Source: Oscillospiraceae bacterium (GTDB taxonomy: Bacteria; Bacillota; Clostridia; Oscillospirales; Oscillospiraceae). Taken from it: DNA of 64,000 nt. The stretch spans positions 1-64,000 of the forward strand of contig SVKV01000006.1 of the NCBI GenBank assembly GCA_015068305.1, read 5' to 3'. The notes below the pieces were generated by a model that saw only the letters and a program-made list of their open reading frames with translations, was not told the origin of the DNA and did not search any database. The position numbers were made by a program, and so were the translations under genes. Positions 29,069-38,483 of this stretch are shown here, one piece after another. Each line of letters begins with the position of its first letter. The stretch's first letter is position 1.

Positions 29069-29983
29069 ATGGGATTTTTTGATAAAATCAAGGCCGGCCT
29101 TGCAAAGACCCGGGCCGCCCTGAGCAATACATTGGATGAAGTGTTCACCGGCTATGAATCTATCGATGACGATTTTTATGATGAGCTGGAGGAAACGCTG
29201 ATTCTGGCTGATTTGGGTGTGGATACGGCTACCAAGGTGGTTTCCACCCTCCGCCGCCGGGCCACTGACCGGGGCTGGGTCTATACGGAGCATGTCCGCT
29301 TCGGACTGAAGCAGCTGCTGACCGAGATGCTGAATGTGGGTGATCCGGCGCTGAATATCAGCACCAACCCCTCCGTGATCCTGGTCATCGGTGTCAACGG
29401 CGTGGGCAAGACCACCACCATCGGCAAGATTGCCAAGCAGCTGACTTCCCAGGGAAAGAACGTGATGCTGGTGGCCGGTGATACCTTCCGGGCTGCCGCA
29501 GCCGATCAGCTGGAGATCTGGGCAGGACGGAGCGGCGCATCCATTGTCCGCCAGCATGAGGGAGCGGACCCTGCATCCGTTGTCTACGACGGCATTCAGT
29601 CCGCCAAGGCCAAGGGCAGCGAGGTCATCATCATCGACACCGCAGGCCGGCTTCACAACAAGGCCAATCTGATGAATGAGCTGAATAAGATCAGCCGCAT
29701 CGTGGACCGGGAGCTGCCGGGCGCGGCCAAGGAAGTGCTGTTGGTGCTGGACGGCACCACCGGCCAGAACGGCCTTATCCAGGCAAAGCAGTTCAAGGAA
29801 ATTGCCGGCGTTACCGCCATGGCCATCACTAAGCTGGACGGCACCGCCAAGGGCGGCATCGTCATTGCGGTATCCGATGCTCTGCAGATTCCAGTGAAGT
29901 TTGTGGGCGTGGGCGAACAGGCGGACGATCTGATGCCCTTTGTTGCCGAAGACTTTGTGAAAGCGCTGATTGGAGACGAATAA
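29069..29983 (+). CDS. ftsY: Signal recognition particle receptor FtsY
   Basis: VIGVNGVGKTTTIGKIA...GDTFRAAAADQLEIW...IIDTAGRLHNK...TKLDGTAKGG. Confidence 0.96.
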   Translation: MGFFDKIKAGLAKTRAALSNTLDEVFTGYESIDDDFYDELEETLILADLGVDTATKVVSTLRRRATDRGWVYTEHVRFGLKQLLTEMLNVGDPALNISTNPSVILVIGVNGVGKTTTIGKIAKQLTSQGKNVMLVAGDTFRAAAADQLEIWAGRSGASIVRQHEGADPASVVYDGIQSAKAKGSEVIIIDTAGRLHNKANLMNELNKISRIVDRELPGAAKEVLLVLDGTTGQNGLIQAKQFKEIAGVTAMAITKLDGTAKGGIVIAVSDALQIPVKFVGVGEQADDLMPFVAEDFVKALIGDE

Positions 29984-30589
29984 ATGAAAGTTGTACTGGC
30001 AAGCAAGAATCCCCACAAACTGGTGGAAATCAGTAAGATTACCGAGAAATTCGGCTTCGAGCTGGTCCTCCAGTCTGAGCTGGGTGTGGATATCGATGTG
30101 GAAGAAACCGGCACCACCTTCGAAGAGAATTCTTTCATCAAGGCAGAGGCTGTGATGAAGGCCACGGGCCTTCCCGCGCTGGCAGACGATTCCGGTATCG
30201 CGGTGGATGCCCTCAACGGCGAGCCCGGCATCTACTCGGCCCGGTACGGCTTCGACGATTCTCTGGACGACTGGGGCAGACTTCTTCTGCTGCTGAAGAA
30301 TACCGAGCATGTGCCCGACGGCCAGCGGCAGGCCCAGTTCGTCTGCGTGATCACCATGGTGACCCCGGAAGGACAGGTGATCCAGGCCCGGGGCGAGATC
30401 CACGGCGAGCTGCTGCGGGCCCCTGTCGGCGAGAACGGCTTCGGCTATGATCCCATTTTCTACTATCCCCCCGCAGGCATGAGTACTGCGGAAATGCCCC
30501 CGGAAGAGAAGAACAAGGTTTCCCACCGGGGCAATGCACTGAATGTATTTTATGAGAAATTAAAGGAGGCAGGTTATGCTGACAAGTAA
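29984..30589 (+). CDS. rdgB: XTP/dITP diphosphatase (Ham1/RdgB)
   Basis: VVLASKNPHKLVEI...ALADDSGIAVDALNGEPGIYSARY...FGYDPIF...SHRGNAL. Confidence 0.95.
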   Translation: MKVVLASKNPHKLVEISKITEKFGFELVLQSELGVDIDVEETGTTFEENSFIKAEAVMKATGLPALADDSGIAVDALNGEPGIYSARYGFDDSLDDWGRLLLLLKNTEHVPDGQRQAQFVCVITMVTPEGQVIQARGEIHGELLRAPVGENGFGYDPIFYYPPAGMSTAEMPPEEKNKVSHRGNALNVFYEKLKEAGYADK

Positions 30590-31037
30590 GGAACGGGCAG
30601 AACTTCGCGCTCAGGCAAATACCATCGACACCACTCTGATCGTGGGTAAGGACGGCGTGACAGAGAATACCATCGCTGAGGCAGACCGGCTGCTGACCGC
30701 CCGGGAACTGGTAAAGGGCAAGGTCCTGGAGACTGCGCTGATGAGCGCCCGGGAAGTCAGCGACGAGATCTGTGCTGCCACCGGTGCCGACGGTGTTGCC
30801 TGTGTGGGCTATAAATTTGTGATTTACCGCTTCAGCGAAAAATGCCAGGAGGAGCGGAACCAGACAGGCCGGGCAAAGCGGAAAGAAACCAAGGTTAATC
30901 CCGTCCGCAAGGGTGCCCAGGCCCGCCGCCAGGCAGCCCGGAAGGTCCGGGAACAGCGGAATGAATATTTCCGCCAGCAGGCAATTGAAAAGTCCATCGA
31001 GAAGGCAAGAGAGAAGAAACTGAGAGAACAGGAATAA
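30576..31037 (+). CDS. yhbY: YhbY/CRS1-CRM RNA-binding protein with basic C-terminal extension
   Basis: LTSKERAELRAQANTIDTTLIVGKDGVTENTIAEADRLL...ELVKGKVL. Confidence 0.88.
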   Translation: MLTSKERAELRAQANTIDTTLIVGKDGVTENTIAEADRLLTARELVKGKVLETALMSAREVSDEICAATGADGVACVGYKFVIYRFSEKCQEERNQTGRAKRKETKVNPVRKGAQARRQAARKVREQRNEYFRQQAIEKSIEKAREKKLREQE

Positions 31038-31080
31038 TTCCAATTCCGAATGAGATTGGTTGTCACAGGAGGGATCTACG

Positions 31081-32253
31081 TTGAAAATCGGCATCTACGG
31101 CGGTACCTTTAACCCCATCCACACGGGTCATATGCATGCGGCAGTCCAGGCGATCGATACGCTGGGGCTTGACAAACTGCTGATGATCCCGGATCGGATT
31201 GCGCCTCATAAGCAGATCCCCTCCGGATCCCCGTCCCCGGAGCAGCGGCTGGAAATGCTGCGCATCGCGGTGGAGGGCTATGAGAAAATCCAGGTTTCCG
31301 ATATGGAACTGAAGCGGGAAGGGAAGAGCTACACCTATCTGACGGTGGAGGCCCTCCGGGAAGAATATCCCGATGCGGAAATCTTTCTGCTGATGGGCAC
31401 CGATATGTTCCTTAGCTTCCATACCTGGATGAATCCTGACCGAATCACTGCCCAGGCAACCCTCGCGGTGATGTACCGGGGAGAAAAGGGCGAAGAAGCG
31501 AAGATCGAAGCCCGGAAGCAGGAAATGGAAGCTGCGGGAGTCAAGGTCGCGCTGATAAAAAATGACACCATCAACATTTCCTCCACCCAGCTGCGGCGGC
31601 TGATTGCATTCCGCTGCGCCGGTGAATTCCTGCCTGCCGGAGTGGGTGACTACATCCGGGAAAAGGGGCTTTACGATTCCGCTGCCGACTGGAGAGACCT
31701 TCCCATGGAAGCGCTGGAGCCTATTGTCATCCGGCTCTTAAACCCCAATCGGGTGGCCCATGTCCTGGGCTGCCGGGATACGGCGGTGGAGCTGGCAAAG
31801 CACTGGGGCGCGGAAGTGGATGATGCTGCCCGGGCGGGCATTCTCCATGATATCACCAAGGCGCTGGATGGCCCCCTGCAATTGACATTGTGCCGGGAGT
31901 ATGGTACGATACTGGATGGATTTGGATATAAATACCCCAAAACCCTCCATGCTTTGACCGGTTCTTTGGTCGCGGAGCGGATTTTCGGGGAAGATGAAGC
32001 AGTCGTTTCTGCCATTTGCCACCACACAACCGGCAAAGCGGACATGACCCTGCTTGAAAAGATCATCTATGTGGCAGACTATATGGAGCCCTGCCGGAAT
32101 TTCCCCGGTGTGGAGGAGCTCCGGGCACTGGCTTTTTCCGACATCACGGCTGCGCTGAAGCTGGGACTGGAAATGACACTGCGGCATCTGGCAAATCTGG
32201 GAGATGAGGTCAGTCCCGCATCCCAGGCTGCCCTGGAATTTTTGAATTCGTAA
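31081..32253 (+). CDS. nadD: Fused nicotinate-nucleotide adenylyltransferase (NadD) + HD-domain hydrolase (YqeK-like)
   Basis: IGIYGGTFNPIHTGHM...ISSTQLRRLI; then HVLGCRDTAVELAKHWG...AGILHDITK...SAICHHTTGK; TTG start after caggagg. Confidence 0.9.
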   Translation: MKIGIYGGTFNPIHTGHMHAAVQAIDTLGLDKLLMIPDRIAPHKQIPSGSPSPEQRLEMLRIAVEGYEKIQVSDMELKREGKSYTYLTVEALREEYPDAEIFLLMGTDMFLSFHTWMNPDRITAQATLAVMYRGEKGEEAKIEARKQEMEAAGVKVALIKNDTINISSTQLRRLIAFRCAGEFLPAGVGDYIREKGLYDSAADWRDLPMEALEPIVIRLLNPNRVAHVLGCRDTAVELAKHWGAEVDDAARAGILHDITKALDGPLQLTLCREYGTILDGFGYKYPKTLHALTGSLVAERIFGEDEAVVSAICHHTTGKADMTLLEKIIYVADYMEPCRNFPGVEELRALAFSDITAALKLGLEMTLRHLANLGDEVSPASQAALEFLNS

Positions 32254-32281
32254 TATTCTTTCTAGAGAAAGGAAAGATCAT

Positions 32282-32644
32282 ATGTTAAGTGCAAGAGAAG
32301 TGGCCCTGGCTGTGACCAAGGCACTGGATGAAAAGAAGGGCATTGACATCAAGCTGCTGAAAATCGACAAGGTCAGCTCCCTGGCAGATTATTTTCTGAT
32401 CTGCACCGGTACCGTCAATACCCATGTCAAGACCCTGTGCGACTACGCAGAGTATACCATGGAGCAGCTGGGCGAGCCCATGCTGGGCCGGGAAGGCCAC
32501 CGGGGCAACAGCTGGGAACTGCTGGATTTCGGCTCCGTGGTTGTCCATGTGTTTACCGACGAAGCCCGCCGGTTCTATGACCTGGAGCGGCTCTGGGCCG
32601 ATGCAGAACTGGTGGACCTGAGCGACATCGTGATGCCCGAGTAA
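32282..32644 (+). CDS. rsfS: Ribosomal silencing factor RsfS
   Basis: KGIDIKLLKIDKVSSLADYFLICTGT...EGHRGNSWELLDFGSVVVHVFTDEARRFYDLERLW. Confidence 0.95.
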   Translation: MLSAREVALAVTKALDEKKGIDIKLLKIDKVSSLADYFLICTGTVNTHVKTLCDYAEYTMEQLGEPMLGREGHRGNSWELLDFGSVVVHVFTDEARRFYDLERLWADAELVDLSDIVMPE

Positions 32645-32671
32645 TCTGTAATATTGACTGAGGTGAGAGAA

Positions 32672-35098
32672 ATGCCTGTTTACGATTTTTCCGCCATTGA
32701 AAAGAAATGGCACAAATACTGGGAGGAGAACAATACCTTTGCCACCGATGTGTGGGATTTCTCCAAGCCCAAGTACTATGTTCTGGATATGTTCCCCTAT
32801 CCTTCCGGTGTGGGTCTGCACGCAGGCCACCCCGAGGGCTATACCGCAACCGATATCATGTCCCGCATGAAGCGCATGCAGGGCTACAATGTGCTGCACC
32901 CCATGGGCTACGACTCCTTTGGTCTGCCCGCCGAGCAGTATGCCGTCGATACCGGCAACCATCCTGCCGGCTTTACGGAGAAGAACATTGCCACCTTCTC
33001 CGGTCAGCTGAAGGAACTGGGCTTTGACTATGACTGGTCCAAGGTCATCGCTACCTCTGACCCCGAGTTCTACAAGTGGACCCAGTGGATTTTCAAGAAG
33101 CTGTGGGAAGCAGGCTATGCCAAGCGCATCGAAATGCCTGTCAACTGGTGTGAAGCACTGGGCACGGTCCTTGCCAACGACGAGGTCATCGACGGCAAGT
33201 CCGAGCGCGGAGGCTATCCTGTCGTCAAGAAGAACATGATGCAGTGGGTCATTGACCAGCCCGCCTTTGCAGAAGCCCTGCTGGAGGGCCTGGATGAGAT
33301 TGACTGGCCCGAATCCACCAAGGAGATCCAGCGCAACTGGATCGGCAAGTCCACCGGCGTTGAGGTGGATTTCAAGCTGGTGGGCGGCGGTGCATTCTCC
33401 ATCTACACCACCTGCATTGAAACCATCTACGGCATCACCTTCATGGTTCTGGCTCCCGACGGCAAGATCACCGCATCTTTGCTGGACCGTGTTGAGAACC
33501 GGGAAGAAGTGGAAGCTTACATCGCAGAAGCTGCCAAGAAGAGCGACATCGATCGCACTGATGCCACTAAGACCAAGACCGGCTGCCCCCTGAAGGGCGT
33601 CTATGCCATCAACCCCGTCAACGGCAAGGAAGTCCCCGTGTTCATCGGCGACTTCGTCCTGGGCAACTACGGCACCGGTGCCGTCATGGCAGTTCCCAGC
33701 CACGACCAGCGTGACTTTGAGTATGCCATTGCCCACAATATCCCCATGATCCAGGTCATTGAGGGCCGCGATGTTTCTGAGTGTGCTTTCGAGAAGCAGG
33801 ATTACCTGGGCAAGGGCTGTAAGCTGATCAACTCCGAGGAGTTCACCGGTCTGACCGTGGAAGAAGCTAAGGAAGCCATTACCTGCAAGCTGGAAAATGC
33901 CGGTGTTGCAAGACGGAAGAATAACTACCACTTCCGCGAGTGGATCTTTGCCCGCCAGCGCTACTGGGGCGAGCCTGTTCCCTGTGTGTATACCGAGGAC
34001 GGCGAAACTGTCTTCCTGCCCGATGAAGAACTGCCTCTGGTGCTGCCCGTTCTGGAGGATTACAAGGGCCGCGGCGGCCAGGCACCTCTGGAAAATGCCG
34101 AGGAATGGAAGTACTATGACAACAACGGCCTGAAGGGCAAGCGGGAAACCTCCACCATGCCCGGCTCCGCTGGTTCCTCCTGGTACTACATGCGCTATAT
34201 TGATCCCAAGAACGACAAGGCCCTGTGCGATCCGGAACTGCTGAAGCACTGGCTGCCTGTTGACCTGTATGTGGGCGGTCCCGAGCACGCCGTGGGTCAT
34301 CTGATCTACTCCCGTATCTGGAACCGGTTCCTGTATGACCAGGGTGTTTCTCCTGTCAAGGAGCCCTTCAAGAAGCTGGTCCATCAGGGCATGATCCTGG
34401 GTGAGAACGGCATCAAGATGGGCAAGCGGTTCCCCGAATTCGTGGTTAACCCCTCCGACATCGTCCGGGAGTACGGCGCAGATACCCTGCGTCTGTACGA
34501 GATGTTCATGGGTCCTCTGGAGGTTTCCAAGCCCTGGAGCGCCACCGGTGTTGCCGGTGCCAAGAAGTTCATCAACCGCGTGTGGAACTTCTTCTCCGAG
34601 AGCGCCAACATCACCGATGCCGACGATGGCAAGCTGACCAAAATCTACCACCAGACCGTCAAGAAGGTCACCTCTGACTTTGAGACTCTGGGCTTCAATA
34701 CCGCCATTGCCCAGATGATGGTCTTCGTCAACGAGGTTTACAAGGCAGGCACCTGCCCCAGAGAATATGCCGAGGGCTTCATCAAGATGATGTCCTGCAT
34801 CACTCCCCATGTGGGCGAAGAGCTGTGGCAGCTGCTGGGCCATGACAAGACCATTGCCTACGAAAAGTGGCCCGAGTACTCCGAGGAAAAGTGCAAGGAC
34901 AACGAGGTTACCATCGCCGTCCAGGTCAACGGCAAGATGCGCGGCACTGTGATGATGGCTGCAGATCTTGACAATGATACGGTTGTTCAGAACGTCCTGG
35001 CCAACGAAAAGATCGCTGCTTTCCTCTCTAAGCAGGAAGGCCAGATCCGCAAGACCATCGTGGTTAAGAACAAGCTGGTCAATTTGATCGTGAAGTAA
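32672..35098 (+). CDS. leuS: Leucyl-tRNA synthetase
   Basis: MFPYPSGVGLHAGHPEGYTATDIMSRMKRMQGYNVLHPMGYDSFGLPAEQYA; KMGKRFPEFVVNP. Confidence 0.97.
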   Translation: MPVYDFSAIEKKWHKYWEENNTFATDVWDFSKPKYYVLDMFPYPSGVGLHAGHPEGYTATDIMSRMKRMQGYNVLHPMGYDSFGLPAEQYAVDTGNHPAGFTEKNIATFSGQLKELGFDYDWSKVIATSDPEFYKWTQWIFKKLWEAGYAKRIEMPVNWCEALGTVLANDEVIDGKSERGGYPVVKKNMMQWVIDQPAFAEALLEGLDEIDWPESTKEIQRNWIGKSTGVEVDFKLVGGGAFSIYTTCIETIYGITFMVLAPDGKITASLLDRVENREEVEAYIAEAAKKSDIDRTDATKTKTGCPLKGVYAINPVNGKEVPVFIGDFVLGNYGTGAVMAVPSHDQRDFEYAIAHNIPMIQVIEGRDVSECAFEKQDYLGKGCKLINSEEFTGLTVEEAKEAITCKLENAGVARRKNNYHFREWIFARQRYWGEPVPCVYTEDGETVFLPDEELPLVLPVLEDYKGRGGQAPLENAEEWKYYDNNGLKGKRETSTMPGSAGSSWYYMRYIDPKNDKALCDPELLKHWLPVDLYVGGPEHAVGHLIYSRIWNRFLYDQGVSPVKEPFKKLVHQGMILGENGIKMGKRFPEFVVNPSDIVREYGADTLRLYEMFMGPLEVSKPWSATGVAGAKKFINRVWNFFSESANITDADDGKLTKIYHQTVKKVTSDFETLGFNTAIAQMMVFVNEVYKAGTCPREYAEGFIKMMSCITPHVGEELWQLLGHDKTIAYEKWPEYSEEKCKDNEVTIAVQVNGKMRGTVMMAADLDNDTVVQNVLANEKIAAFLSKQEGQIRKTIVVKNKLVNLIVK

Positions 35099-35105
35099 AT
35101 CTGTC

Positions 35106-35139
35106 AAAACAGGCTGCGGATCATACGCAGCCTGTTTTT
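35106..35139 (+). terminator. Rho-independent terminator downstream of leuS
   Basis: aaaacaggctgcg...cgcagcctgttttt. Confidence 0.88.
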
Positions 35140-35155
35140 CATCGGGAGGCTTTTT

Positions 35156-36172
35156 ATGGACAATCGAATCTGGTTTAAGCAGGCCCAGTACGGCATGATG
35201 GCCCACTGGGGGCTTTACAGTCTGCTGGCGGGAGAATACCGGGGCAGACGTTCCGGTAATTATGCCGAGTGGATCCAAAGCGACATGGCAATTCCTAATT
35301 CCGAATATGCCCGGCTGGCGGAAGCATTCAATCCGGTATACTTCGATGCGGATGAGTGGATCCGGCTTGCCAGAGATGCCGGGATGAAGTATTTTGTTTT
35401 CACAGCAAAGCACCACGACGGCTTTGCCATGTTCCGTTCCAAAGCGGACCGGTTCAATGTGGTGGATGCAACTCCCTTCCGCCGGGATGTGGTGGAGGAA
35501 CTGGCCAATGCCTGTGACCGGCATGGACTGAAATTCGGCCTGTACTATTCCCAGGAACTGGACTGGGCCCATCCTCACGGCGGCGGCTATACCCGCACAG
35601 ACCCCTGCGCCGGAACCAGCTGGGATAACAATTGGGACTTTCCTGACCGGGAGAAGAAGGATTTTGGCATCTGCTTTGAAGAAAAAATCAAACCCCAGGT
35701 CCGGGAGATCCTTACAAACTACGGCGATTTGTGCCTGATCTGGTTCGATGTGCCCCATACCATCACTTCTGATCAGAGCATGGAGCTTTACCGGATGGTC
35801 AAGGAACATCAGCCCGGGTGCCTGATCAATTCGCGCCTGGGAAACGGAGCCTATGACTATGTTTCCCTGGGGGACAATGAATATCCCCGGGAAGCACCCC
35901 CGGAAAACTGTAAGGCAGACCCCAACAGTGTGGACGGGTTTAAGGATTCTCCCTATGGCCTGTATGAAACACCCGCTACCATGAATGCATCCTGGGGCTT
36001 CCGCTATTATGATCAGAATTGGCTGTCGGGGGATGCGATCCGGAAAAAGCGGGAAGCGCTGAAGGGACTGGGAATCAATTATTTGCTGAATGTGGGGCCC
36101 GATGGACTGGGAAGAATTCCTTCATTTTGCCGGGATGCCCTTCTGGAAGCAGCGATTCGGGTAGACGGGTAA
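35156..36172 (+). CDS. Alpha-L-fucosidase, GH29 family, single domain, no signal peptide seen
   Basis: WFKQAQYGMMAHWGLYS...YFVFTAKHHDGFAMF...GLYYSQELDW...LCLIWFDVP. Confidence 0.85.
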   Translation: MDNRIWFKQAQYGMMAHWGLYSLLAGEYRGRRSGNYAEWIQSDMAIPNSEYARLAEAFNPVYFDADEWIRLARDAGMKYFVFTAKHHDGFAMFRSKADRFNVVDATPFRRDVVEELANACDRHGLKFGLYYSQELDWAHPHGGGYTRTDPCAGTSWDNNWDFPDREKKDFGICFEEKIKPQVREILTNYGDLCLIWFDVPHTITSDQSMELYRMVKEHQPGCLINSRLGNGAYDYVSLGDNEYPREAPPENCKADPNSVDGFKDSPYGLYETPATMNASWGFRYYDQNWLSGDAIRKKREALKGLGINYLLNVGPDGLGRIPSFCRDALLEAAIRVDG

Positions 36173-36201
36173 AGATTTTTGTAATTTTATTGAATTCCTG
36201 C

Positions 36202-36230
36202 TTGACATTCGGCGAATTACTGATTATAAT
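36202..36230 (+). promoter_or_regulatory. Full-consensus promoter upstream of rpsU
   Basis: TTGACA - 17 bp - TATAAT. Confidence 0.88.
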
Positions 36231-36300
36231 ATTCAAGCCTAATGTTAGGTCCTGAACGCATCCTGGACTTAGCCGGATGCTATTGAGGGGAGGGAAAACA

Positions 36301-36483
36301 ATGTCTGAAATTCGCGTTAAGGAAAACGAAACTCTGGAGAGCGCTCTGCGCCGTTTCAAGCGTAGCTGTGCCAAGGAGGGCGTTATCGCTGAAGTTAAGA
36401 AGCGCGAGCATTACGTCAGCCCCAGCCTGAAGCGTAAGCAGAAGTCTGAAGCTGCCCGTAAGAACAAGAGAAAGTTCTATTAA
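36301..36483 (+). CDS. rpsU: 30S ribosomal protein S21
   Basis: [54 protein letters not shown]. Confidence 0.96.
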   Translation: MSEIRVKENETLESALRRFKRSCAKEGVIAEVKKREHYVSPSLKRKQKSEAARKNKRKFY

Positions 36484-36509
36484 TTGAAAATCCCTCTTGA
36501 TTTATGCTC

Positions 36510-36540
36510 AAAACCGCTCACCGAAAGGTGAGCGGTTTTT
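36510..36540 (+). terminator. Rho-independent terminator downstream of rpsU
   Basis: aaaccgctcacc-gaaa-ggtgagcggttttt. Confidence 0.9.
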
Positions 36541-36545
36541 GCATC

Positions 36546-37103
36546 TTAATTGGTATGTTTTGTTGTATGTACCTTGTGCTCAGCCAGGGAGTGGAAGGTA
36601 GCCATGTTTTTTAGATACATTTCAATTCCACTCAAAATATCTTCATCTGCCCCATTGGTGATTTGGACATCAACGTGTGTAATACCGTTGAAGGCATCCA
36701 ATTCTTCCTCACGAAGAGGCTGACTGGTGGCAGTGAACAGGTATTTCACTTCTTTTTTATGCTCAGCCTCAAACTCAGCAACAGCCAAAGCTGTTTCGTA
36801 ATCTGTCAGAATAACTGCAGGCTGAAAATGATATCTACCGATGAGATCGGCAATCTTCTGCCCCAATTCTTCGGTTTCTGCTACGACAATGGCCTGCTTC
36901 CGGGCGGTATTTCGGCCCAGCAGTTCATCCGTTGTCACTTCAAAAAAGTCTGCCAGTGCGCAAAGCATCAGAATATCCGGCAGGGTATAGCCATTCTCCC
37001 ATTTGGATACGGCGGCTGCGGTGACACCCAGCTCCGCCGCAAGCTCCTCCTGGGTGATGTTTTTCTGTTTTCTCAGTTCCTGAATATTTCTTCCGATGTT
37101 CAT
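36546..37103 (-). CDS. XRE-family HTH transcriptional regulator with uncharacterised C-terminal domain
   Basis: NIGRNIQELRKQKNITQEELAAELGVTAAAVSKWENGYTLPDILMLCALADFFEVTTDELLG. Confidence 0.88.
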   Translation of the reverse strand: MNIGRNIQELRKQKNITQEELAAELGVTAAAVSKWENGYTLPDILMLCALADFFEVTTDELLGRNTARKQAIVVAETEELGQKIADLIGRYHFQPAVILTDYETALAVAEFEAEHKKEVKYLFTATSQPLREEELDAFNGITHVDVQITNGADEDILSGIEMYLKNMATFHSLAEHKVHTTKHTN

Positions 37104-37182
37104 ATTGAAACCTCCAAAGTTGATTTCAAAGATCTTTGATGGCTTCATGATAGCATGGAATCTGAGATTCCGCAATGGAGCG

Positions 37183-37908
37183 TCAGGCAGATGACTTTCC
37201 TGTTGGGAAAGTCCCCAGCTCCTGCCACAATCCTACGGCGCGGCTCACGCCCAGCTCTGCGGCCAATTCCAGTTTCTTTTCGAGGCTTTCCGGGGTATCA
37301 AACAGAGTGAAATTAATGGAATCTCCGGTGATCTGCGTGCGGTAGCAGCAGCGCAAAGCTTCCTCATAGAAGCCGCCCTCAAGCTGCTGTGTGGGAAAAA
37401 CCGGATGATGGGTCATTCCTTTTTCTGTGATCTGCACCTCTTCCTGGCACAGGGCAGCCTCCAGCCAGATATCTCTTCCGCGCCACGGTGCGATGTGCTG
37501 CTCCGAAGGAATGTGAAGGGGAGCAGGGGAGAGAAAAACCGGACAGTCAAGGGGCTGCGCAAAGCCTTCGGTGACTGCTGCGGGACAGGGCAGCTTCTTA
37601 AGGATCGTTGTCACCATTGCGACGGATTCGGGCTCCGGGGGACGCTGAAAGTCCAGCAAAACACTTTCGCAGCTTAGACGGGAAACCGCATCGGCAAGCT
37701 GACCGGCCACCAGATCGGGACTGTGGCCGGCGCAGGCCATCCGGTCGTTGAGAATGAGCATGGCTTTTTCCGGCAGGACATCCGGGATGCCGGCAAGACC
37801 TGCGCCGTAAGGGGAAAAGTGGCAGGCCATATAGGCGCAGGGAAAGGTGGGGGATGGCGCCGCGGAAATTTCAGTGGCAGTCATCGCAAGATAAAGGGGC
37901 AAAACCAT
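37183..37908 (-). CDS. Uncharacterised protein, possibly a degenerate GH18-like TIM barrel
   Basis: CESVLLDFQRP and the C-terminal FDTPESLEKKLELAAELGVSRAVGLWQELG resemble GH18 beta4 and terminal motifs, without a DxxDxDxE motif. Confidence 0.6.
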   Translation of the reverse strand: MVLPLYLAMTATEISAAPSPTFPCAYMACHFSPYGAGLAGIPDVLPEKAMLILNDRMACAGHSPDLVAGQLADAVSRLSCESVLLDFQRPPEPESVAMVTTILKKLPCPAAVTEGFAQPLDCPVFLSPAPLHIPSEQHIAPWRGRDIWLEAALCQEEVQITEKGMTHHPVFPTQQLEGGFYEEALRCCYRTQITGDSINFTLFDTPESLEKKLELAAELGVSRAVGLWQELGTFPTGKSSA

Positions 37909-37936
37909 GGACAAATCACCCTCGTCGTGTTATAAT
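37908..37936 (+). promoter_or_regulatory. Promoter for the HAD phosphatase gene, abutting the start of the divergent gene
   Basis: TGGACA - 17 bp - TATAAT. Confidence 0.6.
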
Positions 37937-37970
37937 TCATCCATATCCTATGAAAGCTAAGAGGTATGAT

Positions 37971-38483
37971 ATGCCTTTTCCGTTACTCCCCGGTATCATT
38001 ACCGACGAACTGACCGACCTGACCCCGGAACTGCTGCAGGAGCATGGCATCCGGCTGCTGATGATGGATTTTGATAATACCATCGTCCCCTATACCACCG
38101 ATGCTCCCACCCCGCTGATGGAGCAGTGGCTCATGGATATGGCGGAATGTGATATCCACATTTGCGTTGTGTCCAACAGCAAGCGGGACCGGGTGAAGGT
38201 TTTCTGCAATAAATACGGCATTGCCTGCATCACCCACGCGAAGAAGCCCTTTACCAAAGGAATTCGGGAATGCCTTTCAAAGTATGGCATCCCGGCATCC
38301 GAAGCGGCGTTGGTGGGCGATCAGATCTACACCGATACCTTCGGTGCCAACAATGCAGGCTGCCTGCCCATTCTGGTCCGGGCAATCGACAATCATAATA
38401 TCTGGCTGAAGCTGCGTCATGTGGCGGAACTGCCTTTTATTTTTGCTGCAAGAAAAAGGAGAATCAACCATGAAAAATCTTGA
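37971..38483 (+). CDS. YqeG-family HAD IIIA phosphatase
   Basis: LLMMDFDNTIVPY...ICVVSNSKRDRV...HAKKPFTKGIRECL...ALVGDQIYTDTFGANNAGCLPILV. Confidence 0.92.
   Translation: MPFPLLPGIITDELTDLTPELLQEHGIRLLMMDFDNTIVPYTTDAPTPLMEQWLMDMAECDIHICVVSNSKRDRVKVFCNKYGIACITHAKKPFTKGIRECLSKYGIPASEAALVGDQIYTDTFGANNAGCLPILVRAIDNHNIWLKLRHVAELPFIFAARKRRINHEKS

Noticed and set aside
28688-30526. 612-aa minus-strand ORF antisense to smc end/ftsY/rdgB
   Set aside because: Shadow ORF spanning three clear genes
32285-35809. 1174-aa minus-strand ORF antisense to rsfS region, leuS and the fucosidase
   Set aside because: leuS and rsfS are unmistakable on +; the antisense ORF has no recognisable motifs and reflects codon-bias-driven stop depletion
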